Shown here piece after piece: positions 48,095 to 57,177 of a DNA stretch of 64,000 bases. A program made the translations under genes and the position numbers. The notes beneath the pieces are model-generated. The model did no database searches. It was given only the letters and a program-made list of their open reading frames with translations, and was not told where the DNA came from. This stretch comes from Winkia neuii (GTDB lineage: Bacteria; Actinomycetota; Actinomycetes; Actinomycetales; Actinomycetaceae), in contig NZ_CP118946.1 of assembly GCF_029011175.1 (NCBI RefSeq), positions 930,001 through 994,000 of the forward strand, read 5' to 3'. Within the stretch, counting starts at the first letter, position 1. The number at the start of each line of letters is the position of its first letter.

Positions 48095-49638
48095 CTATTT
48101 GCGATCATGGTTGGAGGTTCCTCCTGGCCTGTCACAGGGGCCACCGATTTGTGTAAGGGCGATTTCCCTGCAAAGAAATCGGGGTATCTGAACCGACAGA
48201 TGAGCATTAGAACAACCCCGAGGCCTAGAAGAAACAGCGTAAGGATGAAGACTAATCCTATGCCGCCTATCTCGGAACCGGATCCGAAATTTGGGTCGAA
48301 CGAATCATAGGTAGTGATTGCTAATAGGCCAAATAGCATGACTGCGCCTAGGCCCGGAAATAGGAATGTCATCAGGAAGCTTCTAAGGGACGTGAACCAC
48401 CGTTTCCTGAAATAGACCACGCAAGCTAGGGCAGTGAGGCCATAGTAAAAGCAAATCATCGCACCTAAAGTTGCTACCGTGTCCCACAGTACTTTCTCCG
48501 AGAGGAACCTCATTACAGTGTAGAAAGTGCCAGCTGCAACGGCTGCAACAACTGTGGAAAATCCGGGCGTGAAGTATTTTGGATGAATTGATGCAAGCTT
48601 TTCGGGAGCTGCACCGTAATATGCCATAGAGAGCATTGTTCTAGCCGGAGATACCGCGGTGGACTGTAGGGAAGCCATTGTAGAGACTAGGACCGCTAGC
48701 GAGATTAGGATGGCACCGGAGCCTAAGACGGGGGTAGCGAGGGCGAAGAAAGCATTGTTAGCAATTTTTGGGTTTCCCAGTCCGAGAGCGTCTGCTGGGT
48801 CTACGCCTGCGTAAGACATGGCCCCCAAGGACACGAACATGTAAATTACGACCACTATTGTCACGGTAAGAGTTGCAGCTCTACCAGGAGTGGAAGCGGA
48901 ACCTTTGGTTTCCTCGGACATGGTTAGGGTTACGTCCCATCCCCAGTAGATGAATAAGGCTACCGACACGCCTGCGGCTAGCTGGGCCATTGAACCGAGC
49001 TCAAATGGGTTAAACCAGGAGAGCTGAATCTGGTTGAAATGATAGGCCTGGCCCGAGTAGGCAAGATAGAACATGACAGCACCAAACCCGATGAAGATGA
49101 GAAGTTCAAAGCCAACGAGGACGTATTGAACTACTTGAGCTGTCTGCATGTCGCGATAGGAGATCCAGGTTGCCACTGCCATGAAAACGAGGCAGGTAAG
49201 GATGTTTATCCCGATATTTTGTGAAAGCTGGGCGATTTCAGGTCTACCAGTAATTTGGGAAACGGCTAAATAGAAGAAATCCACTGCTATACCGGCAAGA
49301 TTCGACAGTACGACCGTAGTAGCAATGATAAGTCCCCACCCGTTCATCCATCCCAGATAGGGGCCGAAAGCTCGCACTCCCCAAGTGAATGATGTGCCTG
49401 CGTCTGGAATAGCTGAGTTAAGCTCCCTGTAGCCGAAGGCGGTCAGCAACATCGGGACGAATCCAATCAGTAGGATCGCGGGTAGCTGATGTCCGACTGC
49501 CGCGGCAGTCGGGCCGATTGCGCCGGTCAGAGTATATGGGGGAGCGATACAGGAAAGGCCGATAACGATAGCGCCGACAAGGCCAACGGAATCTGCCGAT
49601 AGTCCTTTCGCGGACGGTGTCTTTGCCTCATTCGCCAT
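48091..49638 (-). CDS. APC-family amino acid/GABA permease
   Basis: 515 residues from ATG 49638 (AGGTGA upstream on the minus strand; an ATG at 49647 is also in frame). Twelve or so transmembrane helices, with the APC first-helix motif IGLSCIAPPYTLTG, FGYRELNSAIPDAGTSFTW and the SEETKG segment. Cytoplasmic membrane importer. Position beside gabT-gdh-gabD and the second aminotransferase makes GABA or a related amine a likely substrate, but this is inference. It overlaps the 3' end of the universal stress gene by 11 bp, so the two are translationally coupled. Confidence 0.87.
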   Translation of the reverse strand: MANEAKTPSAKGLSADSVGLVGAIVIGLSCIAPPYTLTGAIGPTAAAVGHQLPAILLIGFVPMLLTAFGYRELNSAIPDAGTSFTWGVRAFGPYLGWMNGWGLIIATTVVLSNLAGIAVDFFYLAVSQITGRPEIAQLSQNIGINILTCLVFMAVATWISYRDMQTAQVVQYVLVGFELLIFIGFGAVMFYLAYSGQAYHFNQIQLSWFNPFELGSMAQLAAGVSVALFIYWGWDVTLTMSEETKGSASTPGRAATLTVTIVVVIYMFVSLGAMSYAGVDPADALGLGNPKIANNAFFALATPVLGSGAILISLAVLVSTMASLQSTAVSPARTMLSMAYYGAAPEKLASIHPKYFTPGFSTVVAAVAAGTFYTVMRFLSEKVLWDTVATLGAMICFYYGLTALACVVYFRKRWFTSLRSFLMTFLFPGLGAVMLFGLLAITTYDSFDPNFGSGSEIGGIGLVFILTLFLLGLGVVLMLICRFRYPDFFAGKSPLHKSVAPVTGQEEPPTMIANS

Positions 49639-50518
49639 GGGTATCACCTAGAACAGAGATTGGATCTGCCCCATCGCGGGGGACAACTACCAATGGCACG
49701 GGGATGGCGCGCATTATCTTAGATGCGACCGAGGACATGAAAAGCTTACGAGGCTGTGCCAGTTGTGAAGAACCTAAGACTGCTAGTCCAGATTCACGCC
49801 AATCTGTATTAGTAGCGGCCTCTTCGATGGAATTTCCTTCGGTCAGTTCGAGCTCTATCGGGTAATCAGCTCCTAGGAGGATTTCTGCCTGTTCTCGGAC
49901 ATCTTGAATGTGCTGCTCTGCCTTTTCTTGTACGCGGCTGTGCGAGGGCACATCTGGAAGGTCTTGAGTAGCTACCCAGGAGACTATTCGGAGGGGAACT
50001 TCACTCCTCTTGGCTACTGAACAGGCGTAAGCCAACAGATCTTTGTTGCCTGGGCGGTTGTCTGCGCCCACGGTTACACGTGTCAGTGCCTTTATCTTTA
50101 GATCACGCATTCCGCGGGGAGCTAATGCTAGAGGAACAGGGCAGGTGGCCATGAGAGCTTGACCGACTGATCCCAAAGAGAGCCGCCCGAGCATACTTCG
50201 TTTCGACCCGGATATCACTAGCATGGTTGGTTTTAGTTCTACTACGGCATCGAGGAGCCCTTCCTCGGCGCTGTCGGCGTATCGTATATGGGTTCTGATT
50301 GTTAGGTTTGATCCCTCGATAGCTTCTTCCATCCATGCCTGCGCCTGTTCCTCGACCATCATATCGTAGGAAGCATCAGGCATGACCACGCTTGCCCGCT
50401 CGCGCAAAATGATCATCACAATATCGACTTTTGCATCAAAAGATCGAGCAAATATGCAGCCAAGTTTCAGGGCATCTTTTCCTCTTGGCTCGCTGGTATA
50501 TCCAACTAGTACGGACAT
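49628..50518 (-). CDS. Tandem universal stress protein
   Basis: 296 residues with two Usp domains (about 1-145 and 155-296). Domain 1 has GSKRSMLGRLSLGSVGQAL, which keeps the G-x2-...-G-x9-G nucleotide motif. Domain 2 has GSSQLAQPRKLFMSSVASK, in which the middle glycines are lost, so only the first may bind ATP. Such proteins affect stress survival or modulate transporters. It is transcribed with the permease gene downstream and its stop is overlapped by that gene's start, suggesting that it may regulate the transporter. Confidence 0.9.
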   Translation of the reverse strand: MSVLVGYTSEPRGKDALKLGCIFARSFDAKVDIVMIILRERASVVMPDASYDMMVEEQAQAWMEEAIEGSNLTIRTHIRYADSAEEGLLDAVVELKPTMLVISGSKRSMLGRLSLGSVGQALMATCPVPLALAPRGMRDLKIKALTRVTVGADNRPGNKDLLAYACSVAKRSEVPLRIVSWVATQDLPDVPSHSRVQEKAEQHIQDVREQAEILLGADYPIELELTEGNSIEEAATNTDWRESGLAVLGSSQLAQPRKLFMSSVASKIMRAIPVPLVVVPRDGADPISVLGDTHGE

Positions 50519-50657
50519 GCGTCTTAGCTCCTTCCGCCTGGTGCTGGCCTGGATAGGCAGCGAAACTGGTGGGGTTCACGCTACCCCATAACCCCACAGT
50601 GGGCCACCGAGGGGAGGGGGCGGAACAAGGGTAACTTAGAATGTTTGTTATGAAATA

Positions 50658-50706
50658 GTGCACAAATCTTCTAAATTGTGTAAAGTATGTACCACACAAC
50701 TAGTGT
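50658..50706. promoter_or_regulatory. Second GTGCACAAA site and candidate promoter region
   Basis: GTGCACAAA (50658-50666) repeats the site near gabT. A related ATTGTGTAAA follows at 50675. TTGTGT (50676-50681) and TAGTGT (50701-50706) are spaced 19 bases apart and might be a promoter for the aminotransferase gene 100 bases downstream. The remaining intergenic sequence (50519-50807) holds no gene that I can see. Confidence 0.4.
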
Positions 50707-50807
50707 AGGCCGTAAGTCCCATAAGTGTGGCAGGTTTTAGAAACCTTCAGTGTTTACGAACGCTTTATAAGGGTTTATTGGCTATGGCAGCCAAAACGGA
50801 GGAGTAA

Positions 50808-52178
50808 ATGACTGTACAGCTCGATGAAAATAAAATTCAAAAACTCATTGAGGAACAGGAAAAGATTCTCAATGACAACACTCAAAAGTCCAAGCAGATG
50901 TTCGAGTCTGCGGACCATCTATCAAACGGGGTAGCATCTGCGTACCAGGCGCGTGATCCGTGGCCAATCTATATTGATCGTGGTTCTGGCGCGAAAATCT
51001 GGGACGTAGATGGAAATGAGTACTATGATTTCCATAACGGCTACGGCTCGATGGTGCAGGGGCATGGTCACCCGGCTATCGGAAAGGCACTAGCTGAACG
51101 GTGGCCAAAAGGCTCTCACTTTGGTGCAGCTACGGAAGACGACATCGTGGTCTCTAATATTCTGGCCGAACGTTTTGGGCTCGAGAAATGGCGTTTTACT
51201 AACTCGGGATCCGAGGCAACCATGGATGCAATTCGGATTGCCAGGGCTTATACCGGCCGAGACACGATAATGAAAATATTCGGCTCATACCATGGTCATC
51301 ATGACGCGGTAATGGTATCGATCGGGGTGGCTTGGGACGATATTGGTCCGCGCGATCACTATAAGCAACTGCCGTATGGTGGCGGCATCCCGGAGTCGAC
51401 CGTAGAGCTGACTATTCCAGTGCCGTTCAATGATGCGGAAGCTATGGAGGCGCGCATTATTGAACTCGACAAGGAAGGGCGCAAACCCGCGTGTGTAATC
51501 ATGGAAGCGGCCATGATGAACCTCGGTGTGGTGCTTCCTGAGCCGGGGTATCTAGAGGCAGTACGTGAAATTACCAAGAAACATGGGGTAGTGCTGATCT
51601 TTGACGAAGTTAAGACCGGGCTGTGCGTAGCCGCTGGCGGGGCAACTGAACGCTTTGGCGTAACTCCAGACATGGTTACGTTAGCGAAGGCCCTAGGCGG
51701 CGGCCTACCAGCAGGTGGTATCGGCGGCACCGCTGAGGTTATGAGTGTTGTTGAGGATCACACCGTAAACCAGGTGGGCACCTACTCTGGAAACCCGCTG
51801 TCGATGGCTGCTGCGCGCGCGTCGCTCGAGCAGGTACTAACGCCGGATGCATACAAACACCTCGACCACCTAAATGATCGAATTCTGAAGGGCTGTAGCG
51901 AAGTCATAGCTAAATACGACATTGCGGCCTACACCGTCGGAATTGGTTCTAAAGGATGCGTGACATTCTCTGATGCGAAGATCGTCGACTATGAGTCCTA
52001 TGCTGAGCACCAGTCTGGTGGAATCACTGATCTGGCATGGCTGTGGAATATGAACCACGGTATTTTCATGACTCCGGGTCGTGAGGAAGAGTGGACGCTG
52101 TCAGTTGTGCATGATGATGCCGCGATTGACGCGTATGTAAACGCTCTCGACTCGCTACTGGCCGAGGTTACAAAGTAG
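50808..52178 (+). CDS. Class III (GSA aminomutase-like) aminotransferase
   Basis: 456 residues from ATG 50808 with GGAGG upstream. PLP-dependent class III fold with NSGSEATMDAIRIARAYTGRD, the FDEVKTGLC segment and the PLP lysine Lys294 in TLAKALGGGLP. It resembles glutamate-1-semialdehyde aminomutase and amine or beta-amino acid transaminases more than GabT. No heme synthesis genes are nearby, so tetrapyrrole function is unlikely. Its place behind a GTGCACAAA site next to the GABA operon suggests a second amino substrate. An extra N-terminal helix (about 1-40) and a C-terminal region that reads GIFMTPGREEEW are clear. Confidence 0.87.
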   Translation: MTVQLDENKIQKLIEEQEKILNDNTQKSKQMFESADHLSNGVASAYQARDPWPIYIDRGSGAKIWDVDGNEYYDFHNGYGSMVQGHGHPAIGKALAERWPKGSHFGAATEDDIVVSNILAERFGLEKWRFTNSGSEATMDAIRIARAYTGRDTIMKIFGSYHGHHDAVMVSIGVAWDDIGPRDHYKQLPYGGGIPESTVELTIPVPFNDAEAMEARIIELDKEGRKPACVIMEAAMMNLGVVLPEPGYLEAVREITKKHGVVLIFDEVKTGLCVAAGGATERFGVTPDMVTLAKALGGGLPAGGIGGTAEVMSVVEDHTVNQVGTYSGNPLSMAAARASLEQVLTPDAYKHLDHLNDRILKGCSEVIAKYDIAAYTVGIGSKGCVTFSDAKIVDYESYAEHQSGGITDLAWLWNMNHGIFMTPGREEEWTLSVVHDDAAIDAYVNALDSLLAEVTK

Positions 52179-52187
52179 AACCTCATT

Positions 52188-52240
52188 ATTAAATAGGTGT
52201 GGCCGGCTTATCGCCGGCCACACCTATTTAATTTAATTTG
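52188..52240. terminator. Bidirectional terminator between the aminotransferase and zinc peptidase genes
   Basis: Perfect 20-bp stem (52188-52207 with 52213-52232) with loop TTATC. A/T-rich ends provide T tracts in both directions. The metallopeptidase stop is 15 bases further on. Confidence 0.9.
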
Positions 52241-52246
52241 TTGAGC

Positions 52247-53155
52247 TTACAGAGAGTCGGCGCTAAAGGTATCGCAGGCCTTCATGGATCCCTGCTCAAT
52301 GCCGGTCTTAAACCACCTGGTGCGTTGTTCGGAGGAACCGTGGGTCCAGGAATCTGGATTAACTCCACCTTGGCTTTGCTCCTGTAAATGATCGTCTCCG
52401 ATAGCTGCTGCTACGCCAAGTGCGTCAGCAATTTGAGTATCGCTGGGTTTCTTCAGGAAAGCTTCTCCGCTATTTTTGTCAACAGTTTGGGAGGCATGGT
52501 TAACCCATATCCCCGCGTAGCAGTCAGCCTGCAGCTCCATGCGTACTGCGGCGGAGCCGTCCCCCTGCTGGCGGGTGTCATGAGCATTGAACTGTCCGGT
52601 TAGGTTCTGAATATGGTGGCCGAACTCATGGGCAACGATATATTCCTGTGCCAGCGGCCCGTTCTTTGCGCCGAATTGGCTTAGCTGGTTGAAGAAACTT
52701 AGATCAAGATACACAGTGCTGTCGCCGGGGCAGTAGAACGGTCCCACATTCGCTGAAGCAGCACCGCATTGAGTGTTGACAGAATCCTGGAATATCTGGA
52801 AGCCAGGCTTCTTATAATCCGCGTCGGCTTGCTCGGGCAACTGTTCTGCCCACATCGCGTCTAGAGACTGTGCAGTTGCAACCATTCGGCACTCGTCTTT
52901 TTCATTTGCTGCCTTACCAGTGGTGCAGTGCGACAAGTCAATTCCTGGCTGCGCGGATTGGCTTTGCTGTTGTTGCTGGCCGCCGCCGGTCAAGCCACCA
53001 ATTAGATCTACCCCTGTGAGTTGGGAGATGACCACTAGGGCGATTACGACAAAAAGGGAGCCGCCGCCACCAATAGCTAGTCCGCGTCCGCCCCTTCCGC
53101 CTTTGGAGGTACTGACTCGCCCGGGATCTAACTGGATATTGTCATTGAAGCTCAT
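52247..53155 (-). CDS. Putative neutral zinc metallopeptidase (YpfJ family)
   Basis: 302 residues from ATG 53155; a TTG two codons earlier is possible. A short cytoplasmic Gly/Arg-rich head is followed by one transmembrane helix (about 34-46), a Gly/Gln-rich linker and an outside catalytic domain. The zinc motif HEFGH is at about residues 176-180, followed by a distal RMELQADCYAGIW segment (third ligand). The family is annotated from this motif; substrates are not known. Cysteines in the outer domain may form disulfides. Confidence 0.9.
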   Translation of the reverse strand: MSFNDNIQLDPGRVSTSKGGRGGRGLAIGGGGSLFVVIALVVISQLTGVDLIGGLTGGGQQQQQSQSAQPGIDLSHCTTGKAANEKDECRMVATAQSLDAMWAEQLPEQADADYKKPGFQIFQDSVNTQCGAASANVGPFYCPGDSTVYLDLSFFNQLSQFGAKNGPLAQEYIVAHEFGHHIQNLTGQFNAHDTRQQGDGSAAVRMELQADCYAGIWVNHASQTVDKNSGEAFLKKPSDTQIADALGVAAAIGDDHLQEQSQGGVNPDSWTHGSSEQRTRWFKTGIEQGSMKACDTFSADSL

Positions 53156-53230
53156 ATACAAATGGTAAATTACCTCACCGGTTTTGGCTTCTTTTTAGCC
53201 TCTGCAGCGCGGCTGTTTTAGGATGGGGCA

Positions 53231-54844
53231 GTGATTACTGCGCAGGATTTGTCGATCTCTATCGGTGATAGGCAGCTGGTTAGCGGTGCCAACTTTTCCA
53301 TTCGGAAAGGCGACCGCATTGGTCTTGTGGGGCGGAACGGTGCCGGCAAGACCACGACTATGACCCTTCTAGCAGGTTTGGCTGAGCAAGAAGGCACCAT
53401 TGCCTACTCCGGTCAGGTATCTAACTCCGGTACCGTCGGTTACTTGTCTCAGGATCCCAAGGTGGGTGACCCCGAGCAAAGTGGCATGGAACGGGTCCTG
53501 CAGGCACGTGATTTGGCGCGAATGCTGCACAAAATTGCGGTTGCGGAAAAACAGATGGCTGAACTGACTGGGGAACGCCAGCAGAAGGCCATGAATCGCT
53601 ATGTGCGTTTAGACCACGAGTTCACTATCTCAGGTGGTTATGCGGCAAGAGCGGAAGCTGCGCAGATTGCCGCCAATTTAGGACTTAGCGAAGAGGTTAT
53701 GAAGCAGCCTCTTCACACGCTTTCTGGCGGTCAGCGACGCCGGGTTGAGCTCGCTAGGGTGCTGTTTTCAAAAGCTGACATTTTGCTCTTGGACGAGCCG
53801 ACCAACCACCTTGATCATGATTCTATTATTTGGCTTCGCGACTATCTGCGATCCTATGCGGGCGGGTTCATGGTAATAACCCACTCAGTCCAATTGCTGA
53901 AGGACACCGTGAATCAGGTGTTTTACATGGACGCAGCTAGGGGAGTCATAGATATATACCAGACTGATTGGGATACCTACTTGCGCCAGCGCAGTGATGA
54001 CGAAAAACGTCGCGCTCGAATGAGGGCAAATGCGATGAAGAAGGCGGAAGCACTGCGCGCCCAAGGCGAAAAGATGCGCTACAAGGCGACTAAGGCTGTC
54101 GCGGCACAGCAGATGCTCAGGCGTGCTGATGAACTGTTGGCTTCTGTCGGTGCTGTTGGGCAAGAGGAAAAAGTGGCCAGGTTACGGTTCCCTGAACCCG
54201 CTTCCTGCGGCAAAGTACCACTGCGTGGCGAAGACCTTACCAAGACCTATGGCTCGCTGGAGGTATTCATGGGGGTGAACCTTGCGATTGATCGCGGCTC
54301 GCGAGTTGTAGTTCTTGGCTTCAACGGTGCCGGTAAGACAACCCTTTTGCGCCTCCTTGCGCACCTTGAGGAACCTGACATGGGTGAGGTAGTGGACGGG
54401 CACGGACTGAAACTTGGCTATTATGCCCAGGAGCACGAGACCTTGGACATGGAAGCGACTGTGCTCGAAAATATGACTCATGCCGCCCCGGACCTGGATG
54501 ACACCCATGTTCGCAATGTGCTGGGACAATTTCTTTTTAGCGGAGACGACGTATATAAGCCGACCAAAGTTCTCTCTGGCGGCGAGAAGACCCGGCTTGC
54601 CCTGGCAACTCTGGTGGTATCTGCAGCGAATGTTCTGCTCTTGGATGAGCCCACTAATAACCTGGATCCAGCCTCTCGCGAAGAAATCCTGAATGCCCTT
54701 GGAAACTATGAAGGGGCAGTCGTCCTGGTAACGCACGATGCGGGCGCTGTTCGGGCTCTGGAACCAGATAGAGTGATTCTGCTTCCCGATGGCGACGAGG
54801 ATTTGTGGGACGAATCCTATATGGATCTAGTAGAACTTAAGTAG
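53231..54844 (+). CDS. ABC-F family ATPase (Rv1473-like)
   Basis: 537 residues from GTG 53231. Two ABC domains (about 1-240 and 320-537): Walker A GRNGAGKTTT and GFNGAGKTTLL, signatures LSGGQRRRVEL and LSGGEKTRLAL, Walker B ILLLDEPTNHLD and VLLLDEPTNNLD. They are joined by a basic helical linker (about 240-310) that reaches into the ribosome in known ABC-F proteins. There are no transmembrane segments. ABC-F proteins act on stalled ribosomes; some protect against antibiotics, and Rv1473 has been called a macrolide transporter. The resistance role is not shown here. Stop codon abuts the convergent small gene. Confidence 0.9.
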   Translation: MITAQDLSISIGDRQLVSGANFSIRKGDRIGLVGRNGAGKTTTMTLLAGLAEQEGTIAYSGQVSNSGTVGYLSQDPKVGDPEQSGMERVLQARDLARMLHKIAVAEKQMAELTGERQQKAMNRYVRLDHEFTISGGYAARAEAAQIAANLGLSEEVMKQPLHTLSGGQRRRVELARVLFSKADILLLDEPTNHLDHDSIIWLRDYLRSYAGGFMVITHSVQLLKDTVNQVFYMDAARGVIDIYQTDWDTYLRQRSDDEKRRARMRANAMKKAEALRAQGEKMRYKATKAVAAQQMLRRADELLASVGAVGQEEKVARLRFPEPASCGKVPLRGEDLTKTYGSLEVFMGVNLAIDRGSRVVVLGFNGAGKTTLLRLLAHLEEPDMGEVVDGHGLKLGYYAQEHETLDMEATVLENMTHAAPDLDDTHVRNVLGQFLFSGDDVYKPTKVLSGGEKTRLALATLVVSAANVLLLDEPTNNLDPASREEILNALGNYEGAVVLVTHDAGAVRALEPDRVILLPDGDEDLWDESYMDLVELK

Positions 54845-55042
54845 CTATTCTTCTGTTTTTAGATACTCTTCAACTGTGATTGCGCGGACTGGGAAGTCCC
54901 GGAGTTTTACATACTCAACAAGGAAATCACGATGTCCTTCGCAGGCTAACCAGACTTTCTCGCGTCCGTAGTGCAATTTCGGATTTCTCCAGCACACGGC
55001 GTATGCTGCAGGCTCAGTGCACTGTCTGGCTGAACATTTCAT
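54845..55042 (-). CDS. Small Cys/His protein conserved in actinobacteria
   Basis: 65 residues: [18 protein letters not shown] then WLACEGHRDFLVEYVKLR. The CSARxC pair and CEGH suggest a small zinc-binding fold. Databases sometimes mislabel this family as acetone carboxylase; no function is known. The stop abuts the ABC-F stop (TAGCTA, zero gap), and its 5' end overlaps the serB 3' end by 29 bp, which implies translation coupled to serB. Confidence 0.85.
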   Translation of the reverse strand: MKCSARQCTEPAAYAVCWRNPKLHYGREKVWLACEGHRDFLVEYVKLRDFPVRAITVEEYLKTEE

Positions 55043-55847
55043 TTCCTATGAACCCCCAAACCGATCCAAGGTTTCGCCACGGCATTACTGTGTCAGCTAC
55101 TCTAGCAAGCGCGGGCTTTGGACAAAACGCTACGCCGAAATTGGCAGCGGAAAGCATAGGAATATCATTTGCACCATCTCCGATAGCAACTACCGGGGTA
55201 GTACTAGAAGCTTTCCAGCTAGCAATTGCCCACACCTTCTGGTTTGGGCCGACTACCTCAGAGGCAAGCTTACCGGTAAGCACTCCACCGCTAACTTCTA
55301 GCCTGTTGGCGAGCACGTAATCCACTCCCAGCCCGCTTGCTATTGGATCAACAACCTCGACAAAGCCGCCAGAGACGACAGCGAACTTCCCTCCAGCCTG
55401 GTGAGTTCGGTTTATGAGTGAGTTAGTTCCTGTGCTGACCCTCATTCGAGCGCGGACTCTTGCGAAGGCCTCCTCGTCAAGCCCCTCTAGCGTAGCTACC
55501 CGTCGATGCAAGGACTCGGCAAAATCCATGCGGCCGTTCATGGCTTCGGCAGTGATCGCGGCTACCTCTTGCAGCGTGCCCGCTTCGAAGGCAAGCTCTT
55601 CAATGACCTCTTGTTCAAACAAGGTGCCGTCGGCATCGGATACTACAAGAGGTTGCCGGTTCAGACCCGCAGGTACTTCAGCCCAAGATGCAGTAGCCGT
55701 GCATGGGCAAGGCTCCATCGATTGACGTTCCCAGGAAGCAACCGCGAAGTCTGCCTCCGTTGCTATTGCGCGGGGAGTTGGAACCTCCGCGAGTGCGATG
55801 CCTAGCGATGCTGAATCTGGGCAGACGAGCCGGACGAACCTCGTCAC
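55014..55847 (-). CDS. serB: Phosphoserine phosphatase SerB
   Basis: 277 residues. HAD fold with motif [11 protein letters not shown] (Asp71, Asp73), the helical cap [17 protein letters not shown], motif II VVSGGF and motif [14 protein letters not shown]. It hydrolyses phosphoserine to serine. No recognisable ACT domain lies in the first 65 residues, so it is a short version. It overlaps glgC by 4 bp upstream and the Cys-protein gene by 29 bp downstream. Other HAD-IB phosphatases are possible but the cap and motif fit SerB. Confidence 0.92.
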   Translation of the reverse strand: MTRFVRLVCPDSASLGIALAEVPTPRAIATEADFAVASWERQSMEPCPCTATASWAEVPAGLNRQPLVVSDADGTLFEQEVIEELAFEAGTLQEVAAITAEAMNGRMDFAESLHRRVATLEGLDEEAFARVRARMRVSTGTNSLINRTHQAGGKFAVVSGGFVEVVDPIASGLGVDYVLANRLEVSGGVLTGKLASEVVGPNQKVWAIASWKASSTTPVVAIGDGANDIPMLSAANFGVAFCPKPALARVADTVMPWRNLGSVWGFIGNEMFSQTVH

Positions 55848-57079
55848 TGGGGGATTACCAAACCCTTCGGAGCGACGGCGATGCCAGATTCAGTCACTGA
55901 AAGACCGCGAGCGCGATCGTGCTCGTGATCGAATCCAATTTTGGCGCCGGGCTCAACCACGACGTTCTTGTCTAGGATGGCTCGCTGGACCTGGGCATGT
56001 CTACCTATCCGGCAGTTGTGCATCACCACGGAGTCGTCGACACGGGAGTAGGAGTGCACATACACGCCCGGAGAGAGTACGGATCCTTCGACGTGCCCGC
56101 CAGAGATGGTGACTCCCGGAGAAACCAGTGAATCCACAGCTAGACCGCGACGTCCCTCGTCGTCAAAGACGAACTTTGCAGGCGGAGTCGATCCCTCAAT
56201 CTGCGTGTAAGTAGGCCACTCCTGGTTGTAAAGGTTGAAGATCGGGTGGACAGATATCAGATCCATATTGGCGTCATAATAAGCGTCCAAGGTACCGACG
56301 TCACGCCAGTAATCGCGATCTCGATCGGTAGATCCGGGGACGTTATTGTCGATGAAGTCGTAGAAGCCTGCTTCGCCTCGATCAACGAAGTATGGAACCG
56401 CGTCTCCGCCCATGTCGTGCTCGGATTTCTTATCTAGAGAATCCTGTTCGAGGAAGTTGACGAAGGCATCCGTGGTGACAACATAGTTACCCATTGAAGC
56501 AAGTACCTTGCTGGGATCATCCGGAAGCCCCGGAGTGGAAGAAGGCTTCTCTACAAACGCAGAGATCTTGTCGCCGTCTGTTTCTAGGATACCGAATTGA
56601 TCTGCAAGTTCGATCGGCTGGCGAATACCCGCTACTGTGAGCGCAGCCCCGGTTTCGATATGCTTCTGGACCATCTGGGAGAAGTCCATACGATAAATAT
56701 TGTCGGCGCCGACTATCACTAGGTAATCCGGCTTTTCGTCTCGGACGATGTTGAGAGTTTGATATACGGCATCGGCCGAGCCTAGGTACCAGTGGGCACC
56801 TTTGCGCTGCTGGGCGGGCACAGGTGTTACGTAAGAGCCTAACAGGGTTGACATTCGCCAGGTCTTGGAGATGTGGCGGTCCAGAGAGTGGGATTTGTAT
56901 TGGGTGAGCACCACTACCTTGGTGTAGGAGGAATTCACCATGTTGGAAAGGGCGAAGTCAATCAGCCGAAAATGTCCTCCGAAAGGGACCGCTGGCTTGG
57001 CGCGGTCAGCAGTAAGAGGCATAAGGCGTTTTCCTTCGCCGCCGGCAAGGACGAAAGCTAATACGCGTGGTGTGGACAT
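55844..57079 (-). CDS. glgC: Glucose-1-phosphate adenylyltransferase
   Basis: 411 residues. The nucleotidyltransferase N-terminus has [20 protein letters not shown], the allosteric and substrate loops YRMDFSQM and IEKP-like VEKPSSTPG, and the C-terminal left-handed beta-helix with [10 protein letters not shown] repeats. It makes ADP-glucose from ATP and glucose 1-phosphate, the first step of glycogen synthesis. It is divergent from glgA by 98 bp, an arrangement kept in mycobacteria and corynebacteria (Rv1213/Rv1212c). It shares 4 bp with serB. Confidence 0.95.
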   Translation of the reverse strand: MSTPRVLAFVLAGGEGKRLMPLTADRAKPAVPFGGHFRLIDFALSNMVNSSYTKVVVLTQYKSHSLDRHISKTWRMSTLLGSYVTPVPAQQRKGAHWYLGSADAVYQTLNIVRDEKPDYLVIVGADNIYRMDFSQMVQKHIETGAALTVAGIRQPIELADQFGILETDGDKISAFVEKPSSTPGLPDDPSKVLASMGNYVVTTDAFVNFLEQDSLDKKSEHDMGGDAVPYFVDRGEAGFYDFIDNNVPGSTDRDRDYWRDVGTLDAYYDANMDLISVHPIFNLYNQEWPTYTQIEGSTPPAKFVFDDEGRRGLAVDSLVSPGVTISGGHVEGSVLSPGVYVHSYSRVDDSVVMHNCRIGRHAQVQRAILDKNVVVEPGAKIGFDHEHDRARGLSVTESGIAVAPKGLVIPQ

Positions 57080-57177
57080 GCTTCAACTTTAGCGGGCAAG
57101 TAACACCCCGCGCACGGGTTTGGAATTCGATAAAGTAATGGTGTTCACAATTGAGATGATCGGATTAGGAGCCTCCC

